DNA of 64,000 nt from Lewinella sp. LCG006. Its GTDB lineage: Bacteria; Bacteroidota; Bacteroidia; Chitinophagales; Saprospiraceae. Below, one piece after another: positions 34,623-42,730 of the stretch (the first letter of the stretch is position 1; the number at the start of each line of letters is the position of its first letter). The notes below the pieces were generated by a model. It was not told the DNA's origin. It saw nothing but the letters and a program-made list of their open reading frames with translations, and ran no database searches. The position numbers and the translations under genes are program-made. The DNA lies in NCBI RefSeq assembly GCF_040784935.1, contig NZ_CP160680.1:1789501-1853500 (forward strand), read 5' to 3'.

Positions 34623-34873
34623 ATCTTTGCTTTGTGTCAAGTTCTGCGTTAAAGTGTCAACAAGTGACTATAACTGCCATAAATTCTCTTTTCTCTTAAT
34701 AGATCAAATTTATGGCGATTCCGCAGGTACAAAGATACGAAATAGGTACAAAAAAAGCGTAACTAAAAGACAAACACCTAATAGTGATAGAAATAAATAA
34801 ATCTATTAAAACAATGAAAATCAATTAATTATTACACTATTGAACACCATTGAGCAATGGTTGCTTTCTGCCA

Positions 34874-36769
34874 CTACTTCCCAATGCAGAACTTCCCAAA
34901 AATATTCCCCAACAAATCATCCGTAGAAATTTCTCCAGTAATCTCCCCAAGGTGATGTAGTGACCGCCGGATATCCATCGCTATAAAATCGGAGGTTACG
35001 CCATTGGCCATTCCTTGCAGCACATCCGCCAGGGCTTCATAGGATTTCTCCAAGGCTTCGTAGTGGCGAGCATTGCTTACAATGGTGCTATCGGCGTTCA
35101 CTTTCTCCGAAAGTACGGCTTCGTAGAGCTTGTCTTTCAGGTAAGGAACATTCATGCCCTCACGGGCGATGATGGGTACCCAGTTGTTTTGCTCCACCCC
35201 CGGCCCCTCCTCACGAGGAGGGGAGACAGCTGCGCGATTTTCGTTAGGCAAGGGTGCTTGCAGCGCTTGCCTTATATCATTCAGAACCTCTCCAATGTTA
35301 TTAATGACAGCTTCATTTTTAAAGCGTAGTACTCGGTAGCCCATTCCTTCTAAAATATCAGTCCTTTGCTGATCGCTCAATTGCACTTCCGGAAGTTGGT
35401 GATAGCCACCATCTATTTCCAAAATCAATTTCCGGTCTAGACAAACAAAATCAGGAATGAAATTACCAACAATATGCTGTCGTCTAAACTCACAATTTTC
35501 AATCTGTTCTCTACGCAATTGAATCCACAAAGCCGCCTCTGCCTCAGTAGGATTTTTCCTCATTTCACGCGCCTTTTCTTTTAAAAGCTTATAAATCCTA
35601 CCGCTCGCTGTCTCCCATTTCCCCACTACTACTCCTTCCAAGGAGGAGGAGCCAAAGGCAATCTCCTCCCTAATCTCCCCTCCTCCTGAGGAGGGGCCGG
35701 GGGAGGAGCTATAATCTTCCCACTTAGTATAAGGATTCAAATCCATTTTATTCGCTACTACCAGCACGTGCATCCCCGGCGTCACTAGCTTGGCCAGGTC
35801 GGCCCGAACTTCAGCGGGTTGGGTTTCAATCACATCAAAAACGTAGACGAGTAGGCTGCTCTGTCGTACCTTTTCCATCGTTTTTTCTACACCGATAGCT
35901 TCTATGGCATCTTCAGCTTCGCGAATACCAGCGGTGTCAATCAGTCGAAACTGGATACCTTTTATGTTGAGTACTTCTTCAATGGTGTCGCGGGTAGTAC
36001 CGGCAATTTCGCTCACGATTGCCCGCTCTTCATTCAATAGGGCATTCAGCAGGGTGCTTTTTCCTGCATTGGGGCGGCCCGCAATCACGGTATTGACGCC
36101 TTGCTTGATGACATTGCCCAACTGGAAACTTTGGATCAGCTGCCGCAGTACGCCTTGAATTTTTTCTACCAATATCCGTAGATCATCCCGATTGGCAAAT
36201 TCTACGTCTTCTTCTCCAAAATCCAGCTCCAACTCTATGAGACTCGCAAAATCGATCAGCTGTTGGCGCAAGGCACCAATCTCATTGCTAAAACCTCCTC
36301 GCATCTGCTGCATCGCCAACTCGTGGCTACCCGCCGAACTCGAAGCGATAAGATCGGCTACGGCCTCGGCCTGACTCAAATCCATCTGTCCATTGAGAAA
36401 GGCCCGCATCGTAAACTCCCCAGCTTGAGCCAGACGAGCTCCCCGACGGATAAACAATCGCATCAATTCCTGAATAATAAAGTCAGAGCCATGGCAACTC
36501 ACCTCTACTACATTTTCACCCGTATACGAACGCGGTGCTACAAAAAGGGTCACCAGTACTTCATCCAGCACCTTGTTTTCCTCATCGCGAATCGTTCCAA
36601 AATGCACCGTATGGCTCGGTTGTTCCGCCAAATTTTTGCTTTTGAATACTTCATCGACAATCGTAATCGCTGCTGGCCCCGAAAGCCGGATTACGCCAAT
36701 GGCTCCCACTCCTTGAGGGGTTGCCAGCGCGACAATTGTATCTGATAAATTATGTGCAGAATACCCCAT
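34874..36769 (-). CDS. mnmE: tRNA modification GTPase MnmE with an in-frame DUF559 insertion
   Basis: MnmE, with MnmG, modifies the wobble uridine (position 34) of several tRNAs. The 631-residue protein has the N-terminal folate-binding domain (1-120), the helical domain, and a G domain with G1 'GRPNAGKS' (231-238), G2 'GTTRDT', G3 'DTAG' and G4 'NKMD' (340-343), and the invariant terminal 'FCIGK'. Between G4 and G5 ('IIAREGMNV') there are 173 extra residues (about 354-526) encoded by a 519-bp cassette; without them the protein would have 458 residues, the normal length. The frame is open throughout, so a full-length protein can be made. Function could survive if the insert folds on the surface of the G domain; this is inference. 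The 3' end overlaps the putative attR. Confidence 0.93.
   Translation of the reverse strand: MGYSAHNLSDTIVALATPQGVGAIGVIRLSGPAAITIVDEVFKSKNLAEQPSHTVHFGTIRDEENKVLDEVLVTLFVAPRSYTGENVVEVSCHGSDFIIQELMRLFIRRGARLAQAGEFTMRAFLNGQMDLSQAEAVADLIASSSAGSHELAMQQMRGGFSNEIGALRQQLIDFASLIELELDFGEEDVEFANRDDLRILVEKIQGVLRQLIQSFQLGNVIKQGVNTVIAGRPNAGKSTLLNALLNEERAIVSEIAGTTRDTIEEVLNIKGIQFRLIDTAGIREAEDAIEAIGVEKTMEKVRQSSLLVYVFDVIETQPAEVRADLAKLVTPGMHVLVVANKMDLNPYTKWEDYSSSPGPSSGGGEIREEIAFGSSSLEGVVVGKWETASGRIYKLLKEKAREMRKNPTEAEAALWIQLRREQIENCEFRRQHIVGNFIPDFVCLDRKLILEIDGGYHQLPEVQLSDQQRTDILEGMGYRVLRFKNEAVINNIGEVLNDIRQALQAPLPNENRAAVSPPREEGPGVEQNNWVPIIAREGMNVPYLKDKLYEAVLSEKVNADSTIVSNARHYEALEKSYEALADVLQGMANGVTSDFIAMDIRRSLHHLGEITGEISTDDLLGNIFGKFCIGK
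34875..34889 (+). repeat. Putative attR core in the mnmE 3' end
   Basis: TACTTCCCAATGCAG matches 320-334 exactly and encodes, on the minus strand, the end of the FCIGK motif and the mnmE stop codon. The mnmE reading frame is intact on the integrase side, as expected for an element that restores the gene upon integration. Confidence 0.7.
35191..35709 (-). mobile_element. 519-bp DUF559 cassette with 36-bp terminal inverted repeats, inserted in mnmE
   Basis: The ends 35191-35226 and 35674-35709 are inverted copies that agree at 34 of 36 positions, and each contains an internal palindrome around CCTCCTC...GAGGAGG. The length is exactly 173 codons, so the mnmE frame stays open. The encoded segment includes a DUF559 (Vsr/PD-(D/E)xK-like) endonuclease-type domain (about residues 392-505) with 'EKAREMRKNPTEAEAALW', 'NFIPDFVC' (Asp440) and 'LILEIDG' (Glu451, Asp453). 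No obvious target-site duplication is seen. DUF559 domains are known as free-standing proteins in many Bacteroidota. Confidence 0.8.
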
Positions 36770-36857
36770 AGGGAACTAGATCTTTGTATTTGAGCTAAAA
36801 TTAGAATAAAAATCAGAAGTGAGTAGGACCGGCATGGTGCAAAAGAGGCGAATGACT

Positions 36858-37559
36858 TTAAACACTCACCATGTTTTCCCAGGTTCCTTCCATTCGGTAA
36901 GGCAAAAAACGGGCAAACAACTCCTCTTTGTACCAGCCTAATTCCCGCGTTTTCTGGATTACCTCCTTATGGAAAGGTTGCTGATAAGCATAATCCATCA
37001 TCGCTTGTGAGCTTTCCCAAATGCTGAAAGTTGCCTGCATAAACAAGGGCCACTCGCCAACACCAATGCTCATCCGCTGGCCGGGACGTCCCTTCACATG
37101 TGCGCTCACCCGGGGAACATAACGCCAAAAACCAAGCAAATGTCGCGTTTTTATCGTTGCTCGCGTAATTACGGCTACAGGCGCTTTGATATCATAATTG
37201 GTCGTAATCGTAAAGGGTTGCTCTCCATCCCACTGGCCATGTACGAGGGCTGGTTTGAGATAAAAAGTACAGCGTTCGATAGATTTTTCCTCTGCTCGCT
37301 GCCACCAAGGGTGTTGGGCAAAGAAGGCCTGCGCCGCACTTTCGTCTTCCCAAATAGCTAGTACGCCATAAACACCGAAGTTGGGCCAAATGCTGAAGCC
37401 ATTCCCCGCGCCACTTCCTAATAACTTGAGCAGCTTCAAGCCTGGAATTGCTTTGAGGTACCAGCCACCAATCCCCATTTGAGAAAAAGCCCACCAGCGC
37501 GAGCTTAAGCTTTCGTAGCGGAGTAAACTCATGGTGACAACTTCGGAAGAAACAGACAT
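36858..37559 (-). CDS. CrtA/spheroidene monooxygenase-like protein
   Basis: Starting at the ATG at 37559 (MSVSSEVVTMSLLRY) the protein has 233 residues; an in-frame ATG at 37595 would add 12. It follows the pattern of the spheroidene monooxygenase (CrtA) family: 'SRWWAFSQMGIGG', 'IPGLKLLKLLGSGAGNGFSI', 'NFGVYGVLAIWEDESAAQAF', 'PVAVITRATIKTRHLLGFWR' and 'FSIWESSQAMMDYAYQ'. CrtA acts on carotenoids in phototrophs, but many members of the family occur in non-phototrophic Bacteroidota without a known substrate. No carotenoid genes are nearby. Confidence 0.7.
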   Translation of the reverse strand: MSVSSEVVTMSLLRYESLSSRWWAFSQMGIGGWYLKAIPGLKLLKLLGSGAGNGFSIWPNFGVYGVLAIWEDESAAQAFFAQHPWWQRAEEKSIERCTFYLKPALVHGQWDGEQPFTITTNYDIKAPVAVITRATIKTRHLLGFWRYVPRVSAHVKGRPGQRMSIGVGEWPLFMQATFSIWESSQAMMDYAYQQPFHKEVIQKTRELGWYKEELFARFLPYRMEGTWENMVSV

Positions 37560-37826
37560 AAATAACAAAGGAATTGAATTCAACAGCTTCAACAAGCATA
37601 AAAGAAAAATAGTTGTTGTATCTTTTTTACCATTCCTCCGTTATTAGGTTAAAGTCATCCCTATCCCCAGAAGTACAGCCCAAGATCAAACCCTCTTCCG
37701 TAATGAACGGATTGATCTTGCTGTGCTGTCGAATTTTACACTTATCTTTGAATCTGGCGCAAGCCGTTTGGATGAGACTAAGCATTTGGGCTAAAACAGG
37801 CCCTCTAACAACTTCTGAAGCGGATA

Positions 37827-39488
37827 ATGAAATATTTTTTATTATTGGTTTTGACCCTCAGCATGAGTACACTCGCCTGGAGTCAGAACGAAGAGATTGA
37901 AGAAATAAAACAGGCCCTTGGCGAAGCTGAAAATGCGCACGAGCGCATGATTTTGCGGTACGAATTAGCCGAGGCCTACCTACGCGTTGATGCGGAAGAA
38001 GCCGAGAGCATAGGCAAACAAGCCTATAATGCCGCCAACGACCAAAACAACAATGGCATGGCCGCCAGAGCAGCCTTTCTGGTCGCTAAAGCTTATGAAC
38101 GGCAGCGCGATGATCGCAATACAGAAGTATGGCTGCGCACTACCCTCAACCACGCCAAACGCGCCGGAGATTCCGACTTGATCATGAGTTCGGTAGAAAA
38201 ACGCTCTAGCTTGGCGGTCAAAGACCGAAATTATCGTAGAGCCTACGAAATCAACCAGGAAGCCTTTAATTACTTTAGTGAAAACGGCACCAGTATCAGT
38301 GACCTGGAGGCTAAATTTGAAACGCTACGACGCCAAATTGATCGCGAGAAGAAAAGCCTGGAGCAAGAAAAAGATCAACTGGAATTTCAGGTGCGCAATC
38401 TCCGTCTGGAAACCGACCAGTTGAGTACCGACAAATCAGTGCTCGAACGCCGGACCACCCAATTGAGCGAAGCCAATAAAGCCAAAACCGAAGAAATTCA
38501 GAGCAAAGCTGAAGAACTGGCTAGTGTTTCCGAACAAAAAGAAAGAGCAGAACGGGAAGCTCGGCAGCGCACCCAGGAAGTGAATGCCCTTAGTGAAGAG
38601 GTGGCCAAAGAGCAATTGATTGCCGAAAAGGCTGAGAACGCCAAGATTACGGCTGAACTCCAGGCAAGAGAAGCCGAGGTAAGGGCCAAAAGCCAGGAAA
38701 TTTACCTCTTTGCCGCCGCCGGTATTGCCGGCATTTTACTACTCCTGGCATTGCTCCTTTACAGTCGATTCGCGGCAAAACGACGTACCGCCAAATCTTT
38801 GGAAGAAAAAAATCAGCAAATCGAAGAAGAACGCCAACGCTCTGATGAGCTCCTGCTGAATATTCTTCCGGCTTCGATAGCCGAAGAACTAAAAACCAAT
38901 GGGAAAGCGCAGGCACGGCAATACAAAGAAGCCACCGTCTTCTTTTCTGATTTTATCAATTTTACCAACATTGCTGAAAAACTCAGTCCGCAGGAGTTGG
39001 TACAAGAGCTGGACAAGTGCTTCAAAGCGTTTGACTTTATCATTAGTCAATACGATGATATCGAGAAGATCAAAACCATTGGTGATGCTTATATGTGTGC
39101 GAGCGGCCTGAGTGAGCGGAAATCAATCCCCCACAGCATGGTAAAAGCGGCCCTGGAAATGCAAGCGTTTCTGGAAGAGCAGAAGCAAGAACGTATCCGT
39201 ATCGGTAAGCCTTACTTCGAAGCTCGCATCGGCATCCACACCGGGCCCGTTGTTGCCGGGGTGGTAGGGGTGAAAAAATTCGCCTACGATATCTGGGGAG
39301 ACACCGTAAATACTGCCGCCAGGGTGGAAGCCAACAGCGAAGCAGGCAAGGTGAACATTTCAGAAACGACCTACGGCTTGATCAAGTACGACTTCGAGTG
39401 CATCCACCGCGGCAAGGTGCAGGCCAAAAACAAAGGTCTACTAGATATGTACTACGTACAGCGGGAGCTGGTAGCAGCGGCGGTTTAG
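37827..39488 (+). CDS. Membrane-anchored class III adenylate/guanylate cyclase
   Basis: The 553-residue protein has a signal peptide (MKYFLLLVLTLSMSTLAWSQ), an extracytoplasmic region with helical, TPR-like repeats (about 22-165), a long coiled coil (about 165-290), one transmembrane segment (about 291-313), and a cytoplasmic class III cyclase domain (about 350-550). Metal-binding Asp residues are in 'VFFSDFINF' and 'IGDAYM'; the adenine-selecting Lys in 'KIKTIGDAY' and the Asp in 'YDIWGDTVNTAARVE' favour ATP as substrate. It probably senses an extracytoplasmic signal and makes cAMP; the signal is unknown. It is monocistronic. Confidence 0.85.
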   Translation: MKYFLLLVLTLSMSTLAWSQNEEIEEIKQALGEAENAHERMILRYELAEAYLRVDAEEAESIGKQAYNAANDQNNNGMAARAAFLVAKAYERQRDDRNTEVWLRTTLNHAKRAGDSDLIMSSVEKRSSLAVKDRNYRRAYEINQEAFNYFSENGTSISDLEAKFETLRRQIDREKKSLEQEKDQLEFQVRNLRLETDQLSTDKSVLERRTTQLSEANKAKTEEIQSKAEELASVSEQKERAEREARQRTQEVNALSEEVAKEQLIAEKAENAKITAELQAREAEVRAKSQEIYLFAAAGIAGILLLLALLLYSRFAAKRRTAKSLEEKNQQIEEERQRSDELLLNILPASIAEELKTNGKAQARQYKEATVFFSDFINFTNIAEKLSPQELVQELDKCFKAFDFIISQYDDIEKIKTIGDAYMCASGLSERKSIPHSMVKAALEMQAFLEEQKQERIRIGKPYFEARIGIHTGPVVAGVVGVKKFAYDIWGDTVNTAARVEANSEAGKVNISETTYGLIKYDFECIHRGKVQAKNKGLLDMYYVQRELVAAAV

Positions 39489-39500
39489 GGACTATTGGTA

Positions 39501-40274
39501 CTACTTCCCTTTAAACCGTGCTTCCCTACGTTCCAGGAATGACTTGAACCCCTCGGCGGCATCCTCCGTTTTCATCAGTTGACGGGCTACGGGAAGTAGG
39601 TTTTCCATCGCTTTTTCTTCACCGTCTACCATGGATTCCCGGACGCTGGCAATGGTCGCTTGTACGGCCAGGGGTGCCTGACTGGCAATCGTTTCGGCGA
39701 TAGACAGCGCACGATCAAAAGGATCCTCGGGCGTCATTTCCTGGATCATTCCAATCCGCAGGGCTTCTCTTGCCGAAAACAAATCGCCGGTGAGGAGGTA
39801 ACGCATGGCATTGCCGTAGCCACAACGCTGTACCATCCGTACCGTAGCACCACCAAAAGGTATAAAACCACGCTTGATTTCAATTTGCCCAAAACGGGTA
39901 TTTTCGCTGGCCACAGCAATATCAGCGGCCAGCAAAGTCTCAATACCAATCGTAAGGCAGTAACCTTTGACAGCAAACACCAGCGGTTTGGTGCGCAAGC
40001 GCCCACCCGTCTGAGCGGGGTCAACGAGGTGATCGCCAAATAAAGCACCACCTTCCATAACGGCAGGCCCTACATCTCCTAAATCAAGTCCGGAGGTGAA
40101 GTGCTCACCTTCCGCATATACAAGACCACACCAAATAGCGGGATCATCTTCCATCTGGGTATATGCTTCCGCCAACTCCTGGAGCATTTGGCGATTAAAA
40201 GCATTCATCTTCTCTGGCCGGTTGAGCTTGATGAGTAGGAGATGGTCGCGGATTTCGGTTATTACTAAGGACAT
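39501..40274 (-). CDS. Enoyl-CoA hydratase/isomerase family protein
   Basis: The 257-residue protein is a crotonase-fold enzyme: 'LNRPEKMNAFNRQMLQEL', the oxyanion-hole region 'GEHFTSGLDL', 'KPLVFAVKGYCLTIGIETLL', and 'TRFGQIEIKRGFIPFGGATV'. The residues aligned to the two catalytic glutamates of the hydratase differ or are shifted, so an isomerase or another crotonase reaction is also possible. It stands alone between the cyclase and the DUF434 gene. Confidence 0.85.
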   Translation of the reverse strand: MSLVITEIRDHLLLIKLNRPEKMNAFNRQMLQELAEAYTQMEDDPAIWCGLVYAEGEHFTSGLDLGDVGPAVMEGGALFGDHLVDPAQTGGRLRTKPLVFAVKGYCLTIGIETLLAADIAVASENTRFGQIEIKRGFIPFGGATVRMVQRCGYGNAMRYLLTGDLFSAREALRIGMIQEMTPEDPFDRALSIAETIASQAPLAVQATIASVRESMVDGEEKAMENLLPVARQLMKTEDAAEGFKSFLERREARFKGK

Positions 40275-40315
40275 GGCAAGAAGGATATTAGAAGTCGAAA
40301 GATAGGGGTAATTAT

Positions 40316-41029
40316 TTAGGCTCGGAAAATATTTGCGGCGGGCAAATGATGTTCAATGATATAGGCTCCCAAGTTAAACCATTGTTCGGCCTGGTCGATT
40401 ACCCAGCCGTCGGCGCTTACAACGATATGAGGGCTCACCGCGAGTACTTTGTCGGGGTCGAAACAAAGTTCTACTTCCCAAGGGAAATCATGGTCGGCAC
40501 TGATTTCTTCAAGGAAAACACGCAAGCGCCCACTGTTAGAAATAGGCTGATCCAAGAGCCACTTCACGTGTGCAACTTCCAGCGTTTGCAATACATCTCC
40601 GATCAATTTTATTGCTTCGCTGGTTTGTTGGATGTGTTTATAGCTGCCGTGTACGCTAGAAATGTCGCGTAAGCAGCCATCCCGGCAATGAAAGATATAG
40701 GCACCGGAAAAAGCATTCTCCAGGAGGATGAGCAGATTGAAACCGTCAATGGCAACGGTTGCTCCGTTCATTGCTTGTAGGTTGCAGGTTTTGGCTTGTC
40801 GTTGCGCCGCATCCGAGGGAGCCACACTCATCCTCAAAAGGGCTTGGCGCTGCCGTTTGTTCAAACGATACCGATTGCCTACTATTTCCAAGGCAGAGGT
40901 CGTGCCGTAGCCTCGTTCCAGTAAAAAGGAGTGATCGTCAATGGCTTCTTTGAAAATCGGTGGCCATTTGACACCAAAGAGTTGGTCGTCATTGGGGTGT
41001 TTGCCGCGCTGGCGTGTGGTGGGGTTCAT
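40316..41029 (-). CDS. DUF434-domain protein
   Basis: The 237-residue protein begins with the DUF434 pattern ('RGKHPNDDQLF', 'DHSFLLERGYGTTSALEIVG', 'RYRLNKRQRQALLRM') and continues with a second conserved domain ('ATVAIDGFNLLILLENAFSG', 'WLLDQPISNSGRLRVFL', 'SADGWVIDQA'), a combination seen in Bacteroidota and archaea. The 'DGxN' and late Asp residues are reminiscent of PIN/NYN-type nuclease folds, but the function is not established. It lies 31 bp upstream of dapB in the same orientation. Confidence 0.75.
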   Translation of the reverse strand: MNPTTRQRGKHPNDDQLFGVKWPPIFKEAIDDHSFLLERGYGTTSALEIVGNRYRLNKRQRQALLRMSVAPSDAAQRQAKTCNLQAMNGATVAIDGFNLLILLENAFSGAYIFHCRDGCLRDISSVHGSYKHIQQTSEAIKLIGDVLQTLEVAHVKWLLDQPISNSGRLRVFLEEISADHDFPWEVELCFDPDKVLAVSPHIVVSADGWVIDQAEQWFNLGAYIIEHHLPAANIFRA

Positions 41030-41060
41030 GTACGAAAGATTGACGCTGCTCTTATACTGT

Positions 41061-41786
41061 TTACTTCAACCCCAATACATCCTGCATATTATAAAGTCCT
41101 GCTTGCTGGCTCAATGCCCAACGTGCCGCGACGATCGCTCCCTGTGCAAATATCCTCCGATCACTGGCTTGGTGCTTCAACTCCAGGCGTTCGCCGGGAC
41201 CAGCAAATATAACGGTATGCTCGCCAACTACTTCGCCTCCACGGAGGGAGTGGACACCAATTTCTTCGTCGGGTCGTTCGCCGGTGATACCAGAGCGGCC
41301 GTGGCATACTTTATCAGCCGACCATGCTCGGCCGCGGAGGATAGCTTCCACCAGGTTTTCGGCAGTGCCGCTGGGAGCATCTTTTTTCATACGGTGGTGC
41401 ATTTCCACCACTTCTGGGTGAAAGTCATTGGTGAGGGTGGCTGCTACTTTTTCCGTAAGGTAAAACAACAGATTGACGCCTACTGCGTAATTGCCTGCCC
41501 ATACCATAGGGATGCTGTGCTGGTAGGCCAGAATTGCTGTTTTCTCTCCTGCGGTGTGTCCCGTAGTTCCGATGATAAGTGGCTTGCCCGCTTTGGCCGC
41601 AGCAGCAGCAATGGCTAAGGTAGCCTCGTGGGTACTGAAATCTACGACAACATCACAAGTCTCAATGACCTCCAGCTGTGGCTGCTCTCGCGTAGCCGCA
41701 ACTTCGATAATGGCTTTTTCTTGGGCCGCTATTGCGGAAATAGCCTTGCCCATACGCCCCTCTGCTCCGTTTAAGAATATTTTCAT
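41061..41786 (-). CDS. dapB: 4-hydroxy-tetrahydrodipicolinate reductase
   Basis: DapB reduces the product of DapA with NAD(P)H in the diaminopimelate/lysine pathway. The 241-residue protein has the nucleotide-binding 'LNGAEGRMGKAI' at the N-terminus, 'GTTGHT' and the catalytic 'EMHHRMKKDAPSGTA' (His and Lys). The length is normal. Its start overlaps the dapA stop by four bases, so both are translated from one message. Confidence 0.95.
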   Translation of the reverse strand: MKIFLNGAEGRMGKAISAIAAQEKAIIEVAATREQPQLEVIETCDVVVDFSTHEATLAIAAAAAKAGKPLIIGTTGHTAGEKTAILAYQHSIPMVWAGNYAVGVNLLFYLTEKVAATLTNDFHPEVVEMHHRMKKDAPSGTAENLVEAILRGRAWSADKVCHGRSGITGERPDEEIGVHSLRGGEVVGEHTVIFAGPGERLELKHQASDRRIFAQGAIVAARWALSQQAGLYNMQDVLGLK

Positions 41787-42676
41787 GACAAAAAATCTTG
41801 CAGCAATAAATCCAGTTTTGCTTGATGCTCTAAGGCAGGAGCTACCAATGGTAACCGAACCTGTGAAGTCTCAATTTTACCAGCCTTCTGCAAAGCATAC
41901 TTGATGCAAACCGGATTGGGCTCCAAAGACAACATTTGTGCAAACAAAGGGAAAAACTTCTTGTGGTAAGCTTGCGCTGATACAAAATCATTGGCTAAAG
42001 CTGCTTGTACCATCTTGACCATGCCACTGGGTAAAAGGTTGGAGGTAACACTCACCACACCTTTTGCCCCAACGGACATAAACGGCAAGGTAAGCGCATC
42101 ATCCCCCGAAAGGACCGTGATACTATCCCCCAACTCATGCACCAATTCCGATACTTTATCACATGAGCCACCTGCCTCTTTGATACAATTCACATGTTCA
42201 AAACGAGCTCTTAAACGGGCAACTGTAGACGTATCAATAGCAATACCGCTCCGGCCAGGGATCGAGTACAGCATAATTGGCTTATCAGTGCTATCAGCAA
42301 TACTGGAAAAGTGCTGATAGAGTCCTTCTTGGCTTGGCTTGTTATAATAAGGACCAACTTGCAGAAAACCATCTACGCCTAGCTCGTGGGCCCTGGCGGT
42401 AGTATTCAGTGCAGAGCGGGTGTCATTGGAGCCCGTGCCCGCAATTACCTGAATACGGCCCGCTACTTCTTCCACCGCCGTTTCCACTACTTGCAGGTGC
42501 TCGGTAATGTTGAGGGTAGGAGATTCTCCGGTGGTACCCACCACAACAATCCCTTTTACGCCAGCGGCAATTTGCTCCCGGATCAGTTTCCGAAACCCTT
42601 CATAGTCCACTTCTTCTTGTTTATGAAACGGGGTAACGATGGCGGTGTAGACACCATCCCAGAAATTTTGATCCAT
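41783..42676 (-). CDS. dapA: 4-hydroxy-tetrahydrodipicolinate synthase
   Basis: DapA condenses pyruvate with aspartate semialdehyde, the first committed step of the diaminopimelate/lysine branch that also feeds peptidoglycan. The 297-residue TIM-barrel protein shows 'GTTGESPTL', the 'PYYNKPSQEGLYQHF' segment with the catalytic Tyr, and the Schiff-base Lys in 'CIKEAGGS'. Length and layout are normal. It forms an operon with dapB. Confidence 0.95.
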   Translation of the reverse strand: MDQNFWDGVYTAIVTPFHKQEEVDYEGFRKLIREQIAAGVKGIVVVGTTGESPTLNITEHLQVVETAVEEVAGRIQVIAGTGSNDTRSALNTTARAHELGVDGFLQVGPYYNKPSQEGLYQHFSSIADSTDKPIMLYSIPGRSGIAIDTSTVARLRARFEHVNCIKEAGGSCDKVSELVHELGDSITVLSGDDALTLPFMSVGAKGVVSVTSNLLPSGMVKMVQAALANDFVSAQAYHKKFFPLFAQMLSLEPNPVCIKYALQKAGKIETSQVRLPLVAPALEHQAKLDLLLQDFLS

Positions 42677-42730
42677 GATCTATTTTTGTACTGTTCCTTG
42701 ACGGAAAGTTAAGTAATCTGATGCTGTCGT

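Larger units (their letters stand above)
320..34889. mobile_element. Integrated genomic island at the mnmE 3' end (about 34.6 kb)
   Basis: The interval is bounded by the 15-bp direct repeats. It contains a tyrosine recombinase (32783-33907) and an excisionase-like HTH protein next to the mnmE side, a BT4734/DUF3987 mobile-element module, and accessory genes (DGR cassette, ATPase pair, type I restriction-modification, toxin-antitoxin-chaperone). Outside it are housekeeping genes. Base composition changes sharply between modules, which suggests a mosaic built by several acquisitions. The exact outer limits and mobility are inferred. It could be two nested elements, for example with an internal boundary near 7100-7400 just downstream of the DGR template. 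Confidence 0.65.

Noticed and set aside
35191-35709. Intein in mnmE
   Set aside because: The insert has no intein splice residues (Cys/Ser at the start, His-Asn at the end); it has inverted terminal repeats and a DUF559 domain.
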